Positions 17,201 through 25,100 of a DNA stretch of 64,000 nucleotides are shown one piece after another. The DNA is taken from positions 1 through 64,000 of the IMG/VR virus record IMGVR_UViG_3300025138_000035. One strand, given 5' to 3'. The DNA is from a virus. How positions within the stretch are numbered: the first letter of the stretch is position 1; every line of letters begins with the position of its first letter. A program made the position numbers and the translations under genes. A model generated the notes under the pieces. The model searched no databases. It had not been told where the DNA came from and saw nothing but the letters and a program-made list of their open reading frames with translations.

Positions 17201-17430
17201 ATGACGAACAAGTAAGACAAGAATTCTTAGACTCAGTTAACCCTATCTTAGATAGTATTAGAAGAGACAGAGGTTTAATTGACTTTAGAGTTACAGTTTC
17301 AGGAACACCTGAAGATTTAGACTCTAATACGTTAACAGGTAAAATATACTTGAAACCGACAAGAGCACTTGAATTTATTGATATTGAATTTTTGATAACT
17401 CCTACAGGAGCATCTTTTGAAGATATTTAA
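14233..17430 (+). CDS. gp18: Contractile tail sheath protein (T4 gp18-like)
   Basis: 1065 residues; T4 gp18 has 659, so about 400 residues are extra. The N-terminus FVSPGVYTSERDLS...GVTTLGLVGETISGPAFEP followed by FDEFQSYFGG is the standard sheath start. The C-terminal third carries the conserved sheath core (NLVESAIDMIEQ, AFPWFASAGYTRG, LNPIATFSDVGTVIWGNKTL, RINVRRLLLQARKLI) that packs around the tube. The additional mass lies at roughly residues 100-350 and is Ser/Thr/Gly-rich, as expected of surface-facing insertions. The sheath contracts to drive the tube through the host envelope. Upstream box and A-rich leader suggest strong late expression. Confidence 0.96.
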   Translation: MATSNKVFVSPGVYTSERDLSFVAQSVGVTTLGLVGETISGPAFEPIFITNFDEFQSYFGGTNPTKFVNTQIPKYEAAYIAKSYLQQSNQLFVTRVLGLSGYDAGPSWSITTIGNLDSSGTTATGVLGAFNITFTGVSGTSTSVEVTNYSSLPASIQGVITNPYTTYTGGQSSILSDMEGYFYSEIVNNATSGQTSYFWGAVSASTFDSTTASTANQTGALAAINTNVLSVEDIRFESIDLTDSVNDPWYYALFTESNDVYNGTGFGLGLTTMNNVGLSFTGTAAVFVTNYSGTPYNDYHDVVVATLRSRGIDTYTTDDGPVYEVSGTTDAIIDCSGAYSGISTNPFDTFAISATTADGDNFFFQTSFNISNSNYLSKVFGKSNFAKPKSEVPLFVEEEYYNLLNTGYRLGRVRGLNCEFVDLPSARQDLGTNTSIGWYLEQYQTPETPYFVSELRGNQVYNMFKVLTISDGNSANREVKVSIMNISFNNGTFDVVVRDFFDTDANPVVLEKFTNCTMDMNQNSFVAKKIGTSNGEFELRSRFIMLEMNEDAPMDSLPCGFRGYQTRQFSGVKSPFLEYKTKYDTPGEVIWNPPFGAASGTDNETRSSGDRVRRTFLGVSNTAGIDADFLSYKGKQNPTNLATATDSQPWAYLTKGYHMDSGATVITISSNYTTSGETAFEVGDASFDSEPVEGSPYFRLNSRKFTVVPSGGFDGWDIYREYRTNGDRYQLGAAGFRKGAAPSITYPTATGWGAFKQIVGPDKLTWANTDYYAYLWGQYTFNNPEAVNINVFSTPGIDYVNNSNLVESAIDMIEQDRADSIYICTTPDYQMFTPSLGSFDTDFIYPEEAVDNLVDTGIDSNYTATYYPWILTRDTVNNTQIYLPPTGEVIRNLALTDNIAFPWFASAGYTRGLVNSVKARKKLTQEDRDTLYQGRLNPIATFSDVGTVIWGNKTLQIKESALDRINVRRLLLQARKLISAVAVRLLFEQNDEQVRQEFLDSVNPILDSIRRDRGLIDFRVTVSGTPEDLDSNTLTGKIYLKPTRALEFIDIEFLITPTGASFEDI

Positions 17431-17440
17431 TAACTAACTA

Positions 17441-17448
17441 TATTTATA
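17441..17448 (+). promoter_or_regulatory. Late-box TATTTATA after the sheath gene
   Basis: TATTTATA 10 nt after the sheath stop and 58 nt before the ATG at 17507; it runs into the GC-rich hairpin at 17452-17477. It could start a transcript for the 48-residue and HAD genes. Confidence 0.4.
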
Positions 17449-17451
17449 ATA

Positions 17452-17477
17452 AGGAGGAGGGTTAATTCCCTCCTCTT
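17452..17477 (+). terminator. GC-rich hairpin after the sheath gene
   Basis: Ten-base-pair stem (aggaggaggg with ccctcctctt, one G-T pair) around a six-base loop. It is unusually GC-rich for this genome and lies 21 nt after the sheath stop. No clear U-run follows, so it may be an RNA-processing or 3'-stabilising hairpin instead of a terminator. It also buries the only good Shine-Dalgarno-like sequence (aaggagg) I noticed before a start. Confidence 0.55.
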
Positions 17478-17506
17478 AGCCAATTAAAAGTTTAAACAAA
17501 AATAAA

Positions 17507-17653
17507 ATGGAATTTAACAAAAAAACACTTAACGAATCGTTAAACGTAAAGTCTAACGGAAAAAAGTCTTTTTCTAAAAAACCTCAAAACATTGTTATAT
17601 CTGAGACACAATTAGAAAGACTAATGGTAAAAATCAATAAAAAAACGAAGTAA
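17507..17653 (+). CDS. Small basic protein, unknown
   Basis: 48 residues, rich in Lys and Asn, starting MEFNKKTLNESLNVK and ending in a predicted helix SETQLERLMVKINKK. The TESQLKRL-like ending recalls short basic segments often found at the ends of phage proteins from aquatic samples, an impression not a family match. The stop is followed after 2 nt by the HAD gene's ATG, so the two are probably co-translated. It was accepted because of this tight spacing, the A-rich leader (caaaaataaa) and the box upstream. Confidence 0.55.
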   Translation: MEFNKKTLNESLNVKSNGKKSFSKKPQNIVISETQLERLMVKINKKTK

Positions 17654-17655
17654 TA

Positions 17656-18507
17656 ATGAGTTTAAAGAAGGTCATTAGAGAATTTTATCACGAAAAAAAA
17701 TTACAGGAAGGATTTGACCCTGAAGGTAACCCCGATTTGAAGTATTATGCTTTTGATTGGGACGATAATATTGCTACTATGCCAACACAGATTATACTTT
17801 TGTCTGATGAAGACGAAGAGGTCGGTATGTCAACGGAAGATTTTGCAGACTATAGAGGTATGATTGGTAAAGAACCTTTTGAATATAAAAGTAAAATGAT
17901 TGTGGGGTATGCCGATGACCCTTATAGAAATTTCGGTGTTAGAGGTGACAATGCCTTTATAGTCGATTCCCTATTAGCGAAACCAGGACCATCGTGGAAT
18001 GATTTTGTTGAAGCAATAAATGGGGGGTCAATTTTTTCAATAATCACTGCAAGAGGACATACACCATCGGTATTACGTGAAGCGATTTATAATATGATTG
18101 TGACTAACCATAACGGTATTAGTAAGGAGTCTTTAATTGACAATCTTAAAAAATATCGTAATATGACGGGTGATGAAGAAAAAGATTCGTCAATAATGAT
18201 TAACGACTATTTAGATTTAAATAAGTACCATCCTGTTACATATGGTGAAGGGAATGCTGCGGACCCTGAAGAGGGTAAAATTAAAGCATTAAGGAGTTTC
18301 ATTACATATGTTAAAGAAATGAGTGAGAGGATTGGTAAAAAAGCCTTTCTTAAAAATGATATAAAAAATAATTTTGTACCAATGATTGGGTTTTCTGACG
18401 ATGACCCAGGCAACGTAGAAAAGATTAAAGCATTTTTAGATAAAGAATATAAAGATAAACCAGTTAAAACGTATTTAACTAAAGGAGGAGATAAAAAAGA
18501 AGTATAA
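17656..18507 (+). CDS. HAD-superfamily phosphatase-like protein
   Basis: 283 residues. Motif I is YAFDWDDNIA (nucleophile Asp34, acid/base Asp36), motif II is SIITARG (Thr131), a lysine follows at 208/210 (GKIKAL) for motif III, and motif IV is IGFSDDDPGN (Asp248-250). All four HAD motifs are therefore present, so phosphatase activity is expected; the substrate is unknown, with nucleotides, DNA 3'-phosphates or sugar phosphates all possible. The first 28 residues are a basic helical extension (MSLKKVIREFYHEKKLQEGF) outside the fold, ending at LQE-G. Its place between sheath and tube genes is odd for an enzyme and suggests late expression. Confidence 0.82.
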   Translation: MSLKKVIREFYHEKKLQEGFDPEGNPDLKYYAFDWDDNIATMPTQIILLSDEDEEVGMSTEDFADYRGMIGKEPFEYKSKMIVGYADDPYRNFGVRGDNAFIVDSLLAKPGPSWNDFVEAINGGSIFSIITARGHTPSVLREAIYNMIVTNHNGISKESLIDNLKKYRNMTGDEEKDSSIMINDYLDLNKYHPVTYGEGNAADPEEGKIKALRSFITYVKEMSERIGKKAFLKNDIKNNFVPMIGFSDDDPGNVEKIKAFLDKEYKDKPVKTYLTKGGDKKEV

Positions 18508-18583
18508 TTATTATTATATTTTATTTGCTCTAGTAGATTACTGAAAAAAAAATAAAAGTAAATAGAAAAACTTTTAAACTGGA

Positions 18584-18591
18584 TATTTATA
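18584..18591 (+). promoter_or_regulatory. Late-box TATTTATA before the tube gene
   Basis: TATTTATA 36 nt before the tube ATG at 18628, within a 120-nt A/T-rich gap that contains no other gene. Confidence 0.5.
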
Positions 18592-18627
18592 ATTAAATAA
18601 ACTAAAGAAATATAAAACCAAAATACA

Positions 18628-19116
18628 ATGGCAGACTTATTAATGAAAATGCCCGTTCCCTATGAACCAAAAAGGAAGAATCGATTTATACTATCGTTTC
18701 CATCATCATTGGGTATTAATTCTTGGTATGTTGAGTCTACGTCAAGACCTAACATCCAAATCGGGTCAACAGAGATTCCTTTTTTAAACACCTCTACATA
18801 TGTAGCGGGTAGATTCGTGTGGAACACGATAAACGTTACATTCCGTGACCCAATTGGACCATCAGCTTCACAAGCGTTAATGGAATGGGTTAGATTACAT
18901 TCGGAGTCCGTAACAGGACGTATGGGGTATGCTGCGGGTTATAAGAAAGATTTAGACTTAGAGATGTTAGACCCAACAGGTGTAGCAGTCGAAAAATGGA
19001 TTCTACAAGGAACATTTTTAACTGATGTTAATTTCGATAGTTTAGGATATAGTGATGACGCGTTAGCGACAATTACGGCGACATTACGTCCTGATAGATG
19101 TATTTTGGTATACTAA
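18628..19116 (+). CDS. gp19: Tail tube protein (T4 gp19-like)
   Basis: 162 residues, nearly identical in length to T4 gp19 (163). The start (PYEPKRKNRFILSFP), the middle (WNTINVTFRDPIGPSASQALMEW) and the end (DVNFDSLGYSDDALATITATLRPDRCIL) follow the tube fold shared by gp19 and Hcp-like proteins. Rings of this protein form the inner tube around the tape measure. A hairpin terminator 42 nt after its stop, together with the box upstream, would allow it to be made as its own abundant transcript. Confidence 0.94.
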   Translation: MADLLMKMPVPYEPKRKNRFILSFPSSLGINSWYVESTSRPNIQIGSTEIPFLNTSTYVAGRFVWNTINVTFRDPIGPSASQALMEWVRLHSESVTGRMGYAAGYKKDLDLEMLDPTGVAVEKWILQGTFLTDVNFDSLGYSDDALATITATLRPDRCILVY

Positions 19117-19158
19117 TATAAAACAAGTATTGATAATAAACCAATCAATTGTATATTT

Positions 19159-19194
19159 AAAACCATAGAGGTCATTGTACTTCTATGGTTTTTT
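19159..19194 (+). terminator. Intrinsic terminator after the tube gene
   Basis: Eleven-base-pair stem: aaaaccataga (19159-19169) with tctatggtttt (19182-19192), a 12-nt loop, then a T-run. It lies inside the extended reading frame that begins at 19175, which shows that the true start of the next gene is the ATG at 19211. Confidence 0.8.
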
Positions 19195-19210
19195 ATTTAA
19201 ATTAACTATT

Positions 19211-19960
19211 ATGGACCAAGGAAAACAATACGGACAAGCAAATATGAACTTACCACACGATGTGGTACCATTACCATCGCAAGGTACTTTTTACACTAAT
19301 AAGAAAAAATCACTTAAAGTCGGTTATTTAACTGCACAAGATGAGAACTTATTATTATCTAATTCAGGAAGTAAGAACTTAGTGATGACATTACTAAAAA
19401 ATAAAATTTACGAACCTGATTTTAATGTTAACGAATTATTAGATGGAGATGCGGAGGCGGTATTAATATTCTTAAGAAATACTGCGTTTGGTTCTGACTA
19501 TAACTTTGTATTAAAAGACCCAAAAACAGGTAAAGATTTTGAATCTAAAATTGCTTTAGATGAATTAAATATTGTAAAAGCTAAAATAAAACCTAATGAA
19601 AAAGGTTTATTTGAATTTAATTTACCAAAAACAAGTGTCAATGTTGTGTGTCGACTTTTAAATATTCAAGACACTAATGAATTATCTGAATTACCTGATT
19701 TATACCCTAACGGAGTAACTGTACCAATTGTTACTAAACGGTTAGAAAAATTAATCGTCTCTATAGATGGAGATGAGAACAGAGAAAAAATATCAACCTT
19801 TATAAGTACGCTACCTATTATGGATTCAAAATTTATTAGAAACACAATGAAAGATTGTGAACCTAAGTTGGACCTTAATAGAACTACTACAGCCCCGTCA
19901 GGAGAAAAAGTGAATATGCGTATCACTTTTGGGGCGGAGTTTTTTCGTCCTTTCTTCTAA
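19211..19960 (+). CDS. Baseplate hub assembly / tail chaperone-like protein (gp26/gp51 family)
   Basis: 249 residues from ATG 19211 (MDQGKQYGQ). An in-frame ATG at 19175 lies within the terminator hairpin and was rejected. The pattern PLPSQGTFY...VGYLTAQDENLLLS...LLDGDAEAVLIFLRNTAFGSDYNF matches the T4 baseplate hub assembly family (gp26/gp51). Its position between tube and tape-measure genes is where P2- and lambda-type phages keep their tail assembly chaperones. The next small gene overlaps in the +1 frame near a run of six T, so a frameshifted fusion is possible (see findings). Confidence 0.62.
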   Translation: MDQGKQYGQANMNLPHDVVPLPSQGTFYTNKKKSLKVGYLTAQDENLLLSNSGSKNLVMTLLKNKIYEPDFNVNELLDGDAEAVLIFLRNTAFGSDYNFVLKDPKTGKDFESKIALDELNIVKAKIKPNEKGLFEFNLPKTSVNVVCRLLNIQDTNELSELPDLYPNGVTVPIVTKRLEKLIVSIDGDENREKISTFISTLPIMDSKFIRNTMKDCEPKLDLNRTTTAPSGEKVNMRITFGAEFFRPFF

Positions 19961-19973
19961 CTATAGGAAAATT

Positions 19974-20135
19974 ATGCTCGATGAGTTCTATTATCTAAGT
20001 AAACATGTTAATATGTCTTACTCAGACCTACAATTAATGCCCACCTTTGAGAGAAAGTTTTTTATTGATAAACTTTCAACAGAATTTCAAGAAAAAAACG
20101 AACAGATAGAAAAACAACGACAGAAATCTAGATAA
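19974..20135 (+). CDS. Small tail assembly protein, possible chaperone second half
   Basis: 53 residues from ATG 19974. The open frame extends back to 19929, overlapping the previous gene by 32 nt, so it may also be translated by frameshift from it. Sequence: MLDEFYYLSKHVNMSYSDL then MPTFERKFFIDKL and a charged C-terminal helix rich in Glu, Gln and Lys. Short proteins with the pattern YxLxxxxxxSYxDLxxMPxxERxxFI occur after gp26-like genes in T4-like phages, to my recollection. No Shine-Dalgarno sequence. Confidence 0.6.
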   Translation: MLDEFYYLSKHVNMSYSDLQLMPTFERKFFIDKLSTEFQEKNEQIEKQRQKSR

Positions 20136-20139
20136 ACGA

Positions 20140-20147
20140 TATTTATA
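20140..20147 (+). promoter_or_regulatory. Late-box TATTTATA before the tape measure gene
   Basis: Ends 16 nt before the ATG at 20164. Confidence 0.45.
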
Positions 20148-20163
20148 ATAAAAGATATTTCAT

Positions 20164-22110
20164 ATGTTTATGTTTAAAGATGAGAAAATGGAAGAGGTAA
20201 CGGGTAATATTGCCAGTAATATTAAATTAGCCAATATTTCTCTTCTTACTTTTACTAAAAGTCTTAAAAGTAGTTTAACCGATATAACAGGAGTGATTAA
20301 CTCCGTTGCGAGTTATAATACCTTAGCGGCGAATACCGCTAGAGAGACTATGGGGTCCACAAGGGTTGTTGGTGACGCGATACAAAGGGCGTCCGCCGCC
20401 GCCGCAGAAAATACTTTATTAGTCGGAAAAGGTGTTGAAGATAATATTAAATTATATGGAGCACTAAATGCGTCCATGATGAGATTAACATTTTTCTCTG
20501 ACAAACAAATTGAGGCGTTTCAAGTCTTAGGTTTTACTGCTAATATGTCTGCCGCGGAATTGGCTACTATGGCAACTTCATTTGATACATTAGGTTATAC
20601 GACCGACAAAACATTGGAAACGATGGGGGGTATGACAAAACAAGCGAGGTCATATGGTTTAAATGTCTCAGAATTTATGGGTGGTGTTAACAAAAATTTA
20701 AAGTTAATGACATCATATAATTTTAAAGATGGGGTAGACGGTCTTTCTAATATGGTAGCCCAAGCTCAAGCCTTAAGGATTGATATGGGTACAACCGTTA
20801 GTTTAGCCGATAAATTAATGTCTCCTGAAGCAGCTATTGAGACCGCGGCAGGGTTCCAAATGTTAGGTGGGGCAATTGGTAAACTAGGGGACCCATTCCA
20901 ATTACTCCACATGGCCCAAACGGACATGGAAGGGCTACAAGATAGTCTTGTTCAAATGTCTGCGGCTGCGGTAGTATTTAACGAAGATACAGGAGAATTT
21001 GATTTACCTGTTACTGAAATGTATCGTCTTAGAGAGGCTGCTGATTTAGCGGGAATGGGATACCAAGAGATGACCGAAATGGCTATGATGGCGGCTCAAA
21101 AGAATAAGAAATTAGATATATTAGGTAGTATTAGTGGTCTAGATAACGACCAAAAAGAATTAATTTCTAATCTTGGTAAGATTAATAAAGACGGTAATAT
21201 TGATATTACTATGCCTGATGGAACACTTAGACAAATTGGTCAAGGTTTCAATGATATGACAGCCAATGATTACACTGCATTAGAAAAAGTTGTAGCTAAA
21301 GATGCGTTGAATGAACTCGATGTCGCTAAAAAATCGATGGGTTATCTTAATGAAATAGCGGCGGCTCAATCGGTTCTAACACAAATGACTAGACTACAAT
21401 TAGCACAAGGTGACGGTTTTACAAATGTGGCGGAAGGTTTAGTAAAGTCTAGTACCAATGTAATTGACTCCCTTAAAGGTGAAAACGATAAAGGTGAAAG
21501 AGGTAAAGGAAATCGAGTACAAGAAACCTTTCAAATACCTGATAAAGTTGTCGAAGCATTTTCTTTGGGATTAAGTCAATTAAAAGTAAGTGAAGAACAG
21601 GCCGATGAATTTGCGAATTCGGCATATGAATTCCTTGACAAAGCATACCAGGCGGCGGCTTTAAAATTTGGAGAATTTGATTTTCAGAAGGAAGTTATAG
21701 ATAAACTTAAAGGTCTTTTTCAGGAATCAAGCGCGATAATGTTTGACCGTTCAAACGATACTGAGGCCCAACCTGTTACGGGTGAGAATAATTCAAATGA
21801 GACAAATGAAGATGGGGAAGGGGCAACACCTTACCAAAGAGATAATTTCTCTGTGAATAATTTAAATACTTCAAGTCTTAACATTAATGAACCAACTACA
21901 AGTACTATTGCATCCAATTCTAACCTTAATGTTAGTGGTCAAGTTAATTTAACCGTTGATAATATGCCAACTACTTCGGTTATGACTAAAGAACAATTTG
22001 CAACGTACTTAACCAATAATCCAGACGCAATGGCAGCAATCAGTTCTCAACTACTTAATAAAACGGGAGCGTACGGTGGTTCAGTGGCCGGAGTACAAAG
22101 TATGGTATAA
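20164..22110 (+). CDS. Tail tape measure-like protein
   Basis: 648 residues; later in-frame ATGs at 20170 and 20188 are also possible starts. The protein is mostly helical, Ala- and Met-rich in residues 60-330 (EAFQVLGFTANMSAAELATMATSFDTLG, MAMMAAQKNKKLDILG), with a Ser/Asn-rich hinge at about 540-600 and a short beta-like C-terminus. It follows tube and chaperone-like genes and precedes the hub genes, as tape measures do. It would span the tube lumen and set tail length. At roughly 1.5 angstrom per residue it would suit a tail of about 95 nm, an estimate only. Confidence 0.68.
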   Translation: MFMFKDEKMEEVTGNIASNIKLANISLLTFTKSLKSSLTDITGVINSVASYNTLAANTARETMGSTRVVGDAIQRASAAAAENTLLVGKGVEDNIKLYGALNASMMRLTFFSDKQIEAFQVLGFTANMSAAELATMATSFDTLGYTTDKTLETMGGMTKQARSYGLNVSEFMGGVNKNLKLMTSYNFKDGVDGLSNMVAQAQALRIDMGTTVSLADKLMSPEAAIETAAGFQMLGGAIGKLGDPFQLLHMAQTDMEGLQDSLVQMSAAAVVFNEDTGEFDLPVTEMYRLREAADLAGMGYQEMTEMAMMAAQKNKKLDILGSISGLDNDQKELISNLGKINKDGNIDITMPDGTLRQIGQGFNDMTANDYTALEKVVAKDALNELDVAKKSMGYLNEIAAAQSVLTQMTRLQLAQGDGFTNVAEGLVKSSTNVIDSLKGENDKGERGKGNRVQETFQIPDKVVEAFSLGLSQLKVSEEQADEFANSAYEFLDKAYQAAALKFGEFDFQKEVIDKLKGLFQESSAIMFDRSNDTEAQPVTGENNSNETNEDGEGATPYQRDNFSVNNLNTSSLNINEPTTSTIASNSNLNVSGQVNLTVDNMPTTSVMTKEQFATYLTNNPDAMAAISSQLLNKTGAYGGSVAGVQSMV

Positions 22111-22173
22111 TATTGATAGGGGTATCTTTGTATAAATCTATTCTTTTAGTTTACACAAAATTATGTTACCATC

Positions 22174-22181
22174 TATTTATC
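22174..22181 (+). promoter_or_regulatory. Late-box TATTTATC before the 1586-residue baseplate gene
   Basis: Ends 16 nt before the ATG at 22198, followed by an A-rich leader. Confidence 0.45.
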
Positions 22182-22197
22182 TAAAAAGAATATATAG

Positions 22198-25100
22198 ATG
22201 TCATTAAGTCCATTATCATTTGATTCTACTGAAAATTTTAGAAAAAAATTATTAGTAAAAAATCTACAACCATATAATAGTGATGGTTTTACTCCTGCAT
22301 CACAACCAGGGCAGAGTGAAGTTATTATAAATGATATTGGTGTTATTGACTCTCAAGAGGTAGAAGTGATTGGTTCTGATGAAGGAAACTATGCTTATGT
22401 TAAGAATCAATACGGGCCTGAAGGTGGTTTTGGAGAACCAAAATCTATTGATGATGTTACGTTTATAAATTCAGTTACAAGTTTTAGTAACACTTTAAAT
22501 TTAGATATGAGTCAGGGTATACCCGCATTAGTCGGTAAAAGCCCTTACAATACCTTTATCGCTTCATCATATAATCCGTTCACACTACTAACGAGTCAGA
22601 ACCCACAAGGTAATAACGGGTCTTTATCTCAGGATTCCGATTTAGCAAGAATAGCTGCGGAATCGCTTAAGACTGAATTTCAATATAGAATCGCCGAAGA
22701 AACGTTTCAACAAACAATAGGAAGGGTAAACGCAATAGATGCATTATCTGACCCATTTGATTTACTAGGTATTATTACCGGTAATAAGTCTGTAATTGAA
22801 AGGGATTGGAAAATTTCAGTACCTAAAAGTTTAATCGGAAAAGGTTTAGATTTCATCAGTAGAGTAAGTGGAATCTACTCTCCGTATTCATGGATACCTG
22901 GTGACTATTTTAGTGCCGAACCAAAACAAATGTATTTAAATCAAATCGCCAATAAAATTACTGGTTTTTTTGATAAGAGAGGGGTTCTAAAATTACCCAC
23001 TGAAAAAACAGGGATGCAAATTTTCTTGGATAATACTGGTGGAGGACAACGCTCAAGACTTTTTCACGGACTTAGATTAAACCGATATATACCCGATTAT
23101 AATCGAAATTTCTTAACTGACTTATTTACAAAGGTACCAAAACAAAATTATTATGTAGGTAGTTCACAACAAGAAATGAGGGACATTGTTGCCCCCGCTG
23201 AATCACTACCATTAGACCAAGACGGTAATAAAACTCAGGTACCCGTTTATGGGTACGATGAGATTGCTAAAATATATGAAAACGAAAAGAGGGATAATAT
23301 ATACCAATTTGGATTAAATCAGACTTCAACATATGACGGTTCAGGATTACAGGGTGGTTTTACATGGGTTTCACCTAAATATAAAGATAGGGCGGGTCAA
23401 AAAGTTGGTAAAGGTGCAGAATTTTTTGGTACCATTGATACTGATTGGAACGAACAAGGGGTTCAAAATACTTTCACGGCAACTCAATCGGTAGACGGTA
23501 CAGGTAATTATGACTTTACACCTGGGTCGATATTAGATAACACACAAAAATTAATTAACGCGGCAGATGAGGTCGTGGGAGTTAGAAAACTACAACATGT
23601 CGGTAACGCTATTGACCAAGTATCAAAAGTATTTCATGATGGTACGAGGGAGTTAACGAAGGGTTCCAGAGTAATCGCATATAAAGATGTTGATGGTGAT
23701 ATTGTGGGACAAGAGTACTGTCGAGTGTTTACTAAAGATACCCCATATTTTTCTATGGCGGATTTACAAAAAACAGAGGGTATAACAACCGCGAACAGAC
23801 GTTTTACCTACTCAGTGTTAGATAGCACATATAATCTAAATATTGCTCCAATGAGGGGTAATGAGACCACAAACTTAACGGGTAATGATTTTAGTCCTGA
23901 AGGAGTTAAAAAATATATGTTCTCTTTAGAAAACTTGTCTTGGAGAACATCAAGAAAAAAAGGTTTCACATATCAAGACCTACCTCATTGTGAGAGAGGT
24001 CCTAATGGTGGTAGAATAATGTGGTTTCCACCATATGACATGAAAGTTAGCGAAACAAATTCAGCTAATTGGAATACAAATGAATTTTTAGGTCGACCTG
24101 AACCAATTTACACATATAATAATACAACAAGAAATGGTAATTTAAGTTGGAAGATAGTTGTTGACCACCCGTCAATATTAAATGCTATAGTAGATAAAGA
24201 ATTGGCTAATCAAAGTAATAACAATAAAGTTACAAGTATTGTTGATTCATTCTTTGCTGGTTGTAGAAAATACGACATATATGAATTAGCCTTAAGATAT
24301 CCACAATTTACTTATAGTGATATCTATGAGATAATTGTTAACTCACCTGTACCTGAAGAGGTTAAGGAAAGTTTTGATACGATAAATGCTGATATTCCCG
24401 GAACAGAAGACCCTGCTACGGTTGAATACGTAGATAAAATAAAAGAATCGACATATGACTTTTCTTATTACTTTGACAATGATATACCTGGACCACCTAC
24501 TACTTCATCACTAACAACTCAGGAATCATATCCCGAAACATTATCAAACTATATTGCATTACAATCAGTATATACTGCAACAACAAATAATAAAAATGGG
24601 GTTAAAAATTTCTTTGAGACTAATATATTAACTGGTGAAACAAAAGGTCCTCTTTATCAAACACAAGAGTTTCTTAAAGGAGTGGGTGAAGCTTTAAATG
24701 CGGGGTCTACAGTTAAAATCTTATTAGATGGCTCTGCGTCATCACCAAACACCGCCCCATATAACAAGTCACTATCGAGTAGAAGAATTAGTAGCGTTAC
24801 TCAATATATGTTACCATTAACACCATTAAACAGTGAAAAAACGTTACAACAATGGAAAGATGATGGTAAACTTATAATTGAAGAATTTACTGGTGGTGAA
24901 GAAGTAATCATTAATGGGGTTGATTGTACCGCTGATTTAACGGGTGTGGATAAAATCTATTCAACACAAGCGATGACCTGTAGACAAGTTTATTTTCATA
25001 GTGTTGTAGAAACACCATATCAAGAAGAAATACAGGTAACTGATGAAGAAAATACTCCAGGTGTACTTGATACTGTAACAGAAACTGTAACACCTGAGAA

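Noticed and set aside
19175-19210. Upstream ATG for the gp26/gp51-like gene
   Set aside because: It lies within the loop and arm of the terminator; the encoded peptide MYFYGFLFKLTI is an artefact of the hairpin and T-run.
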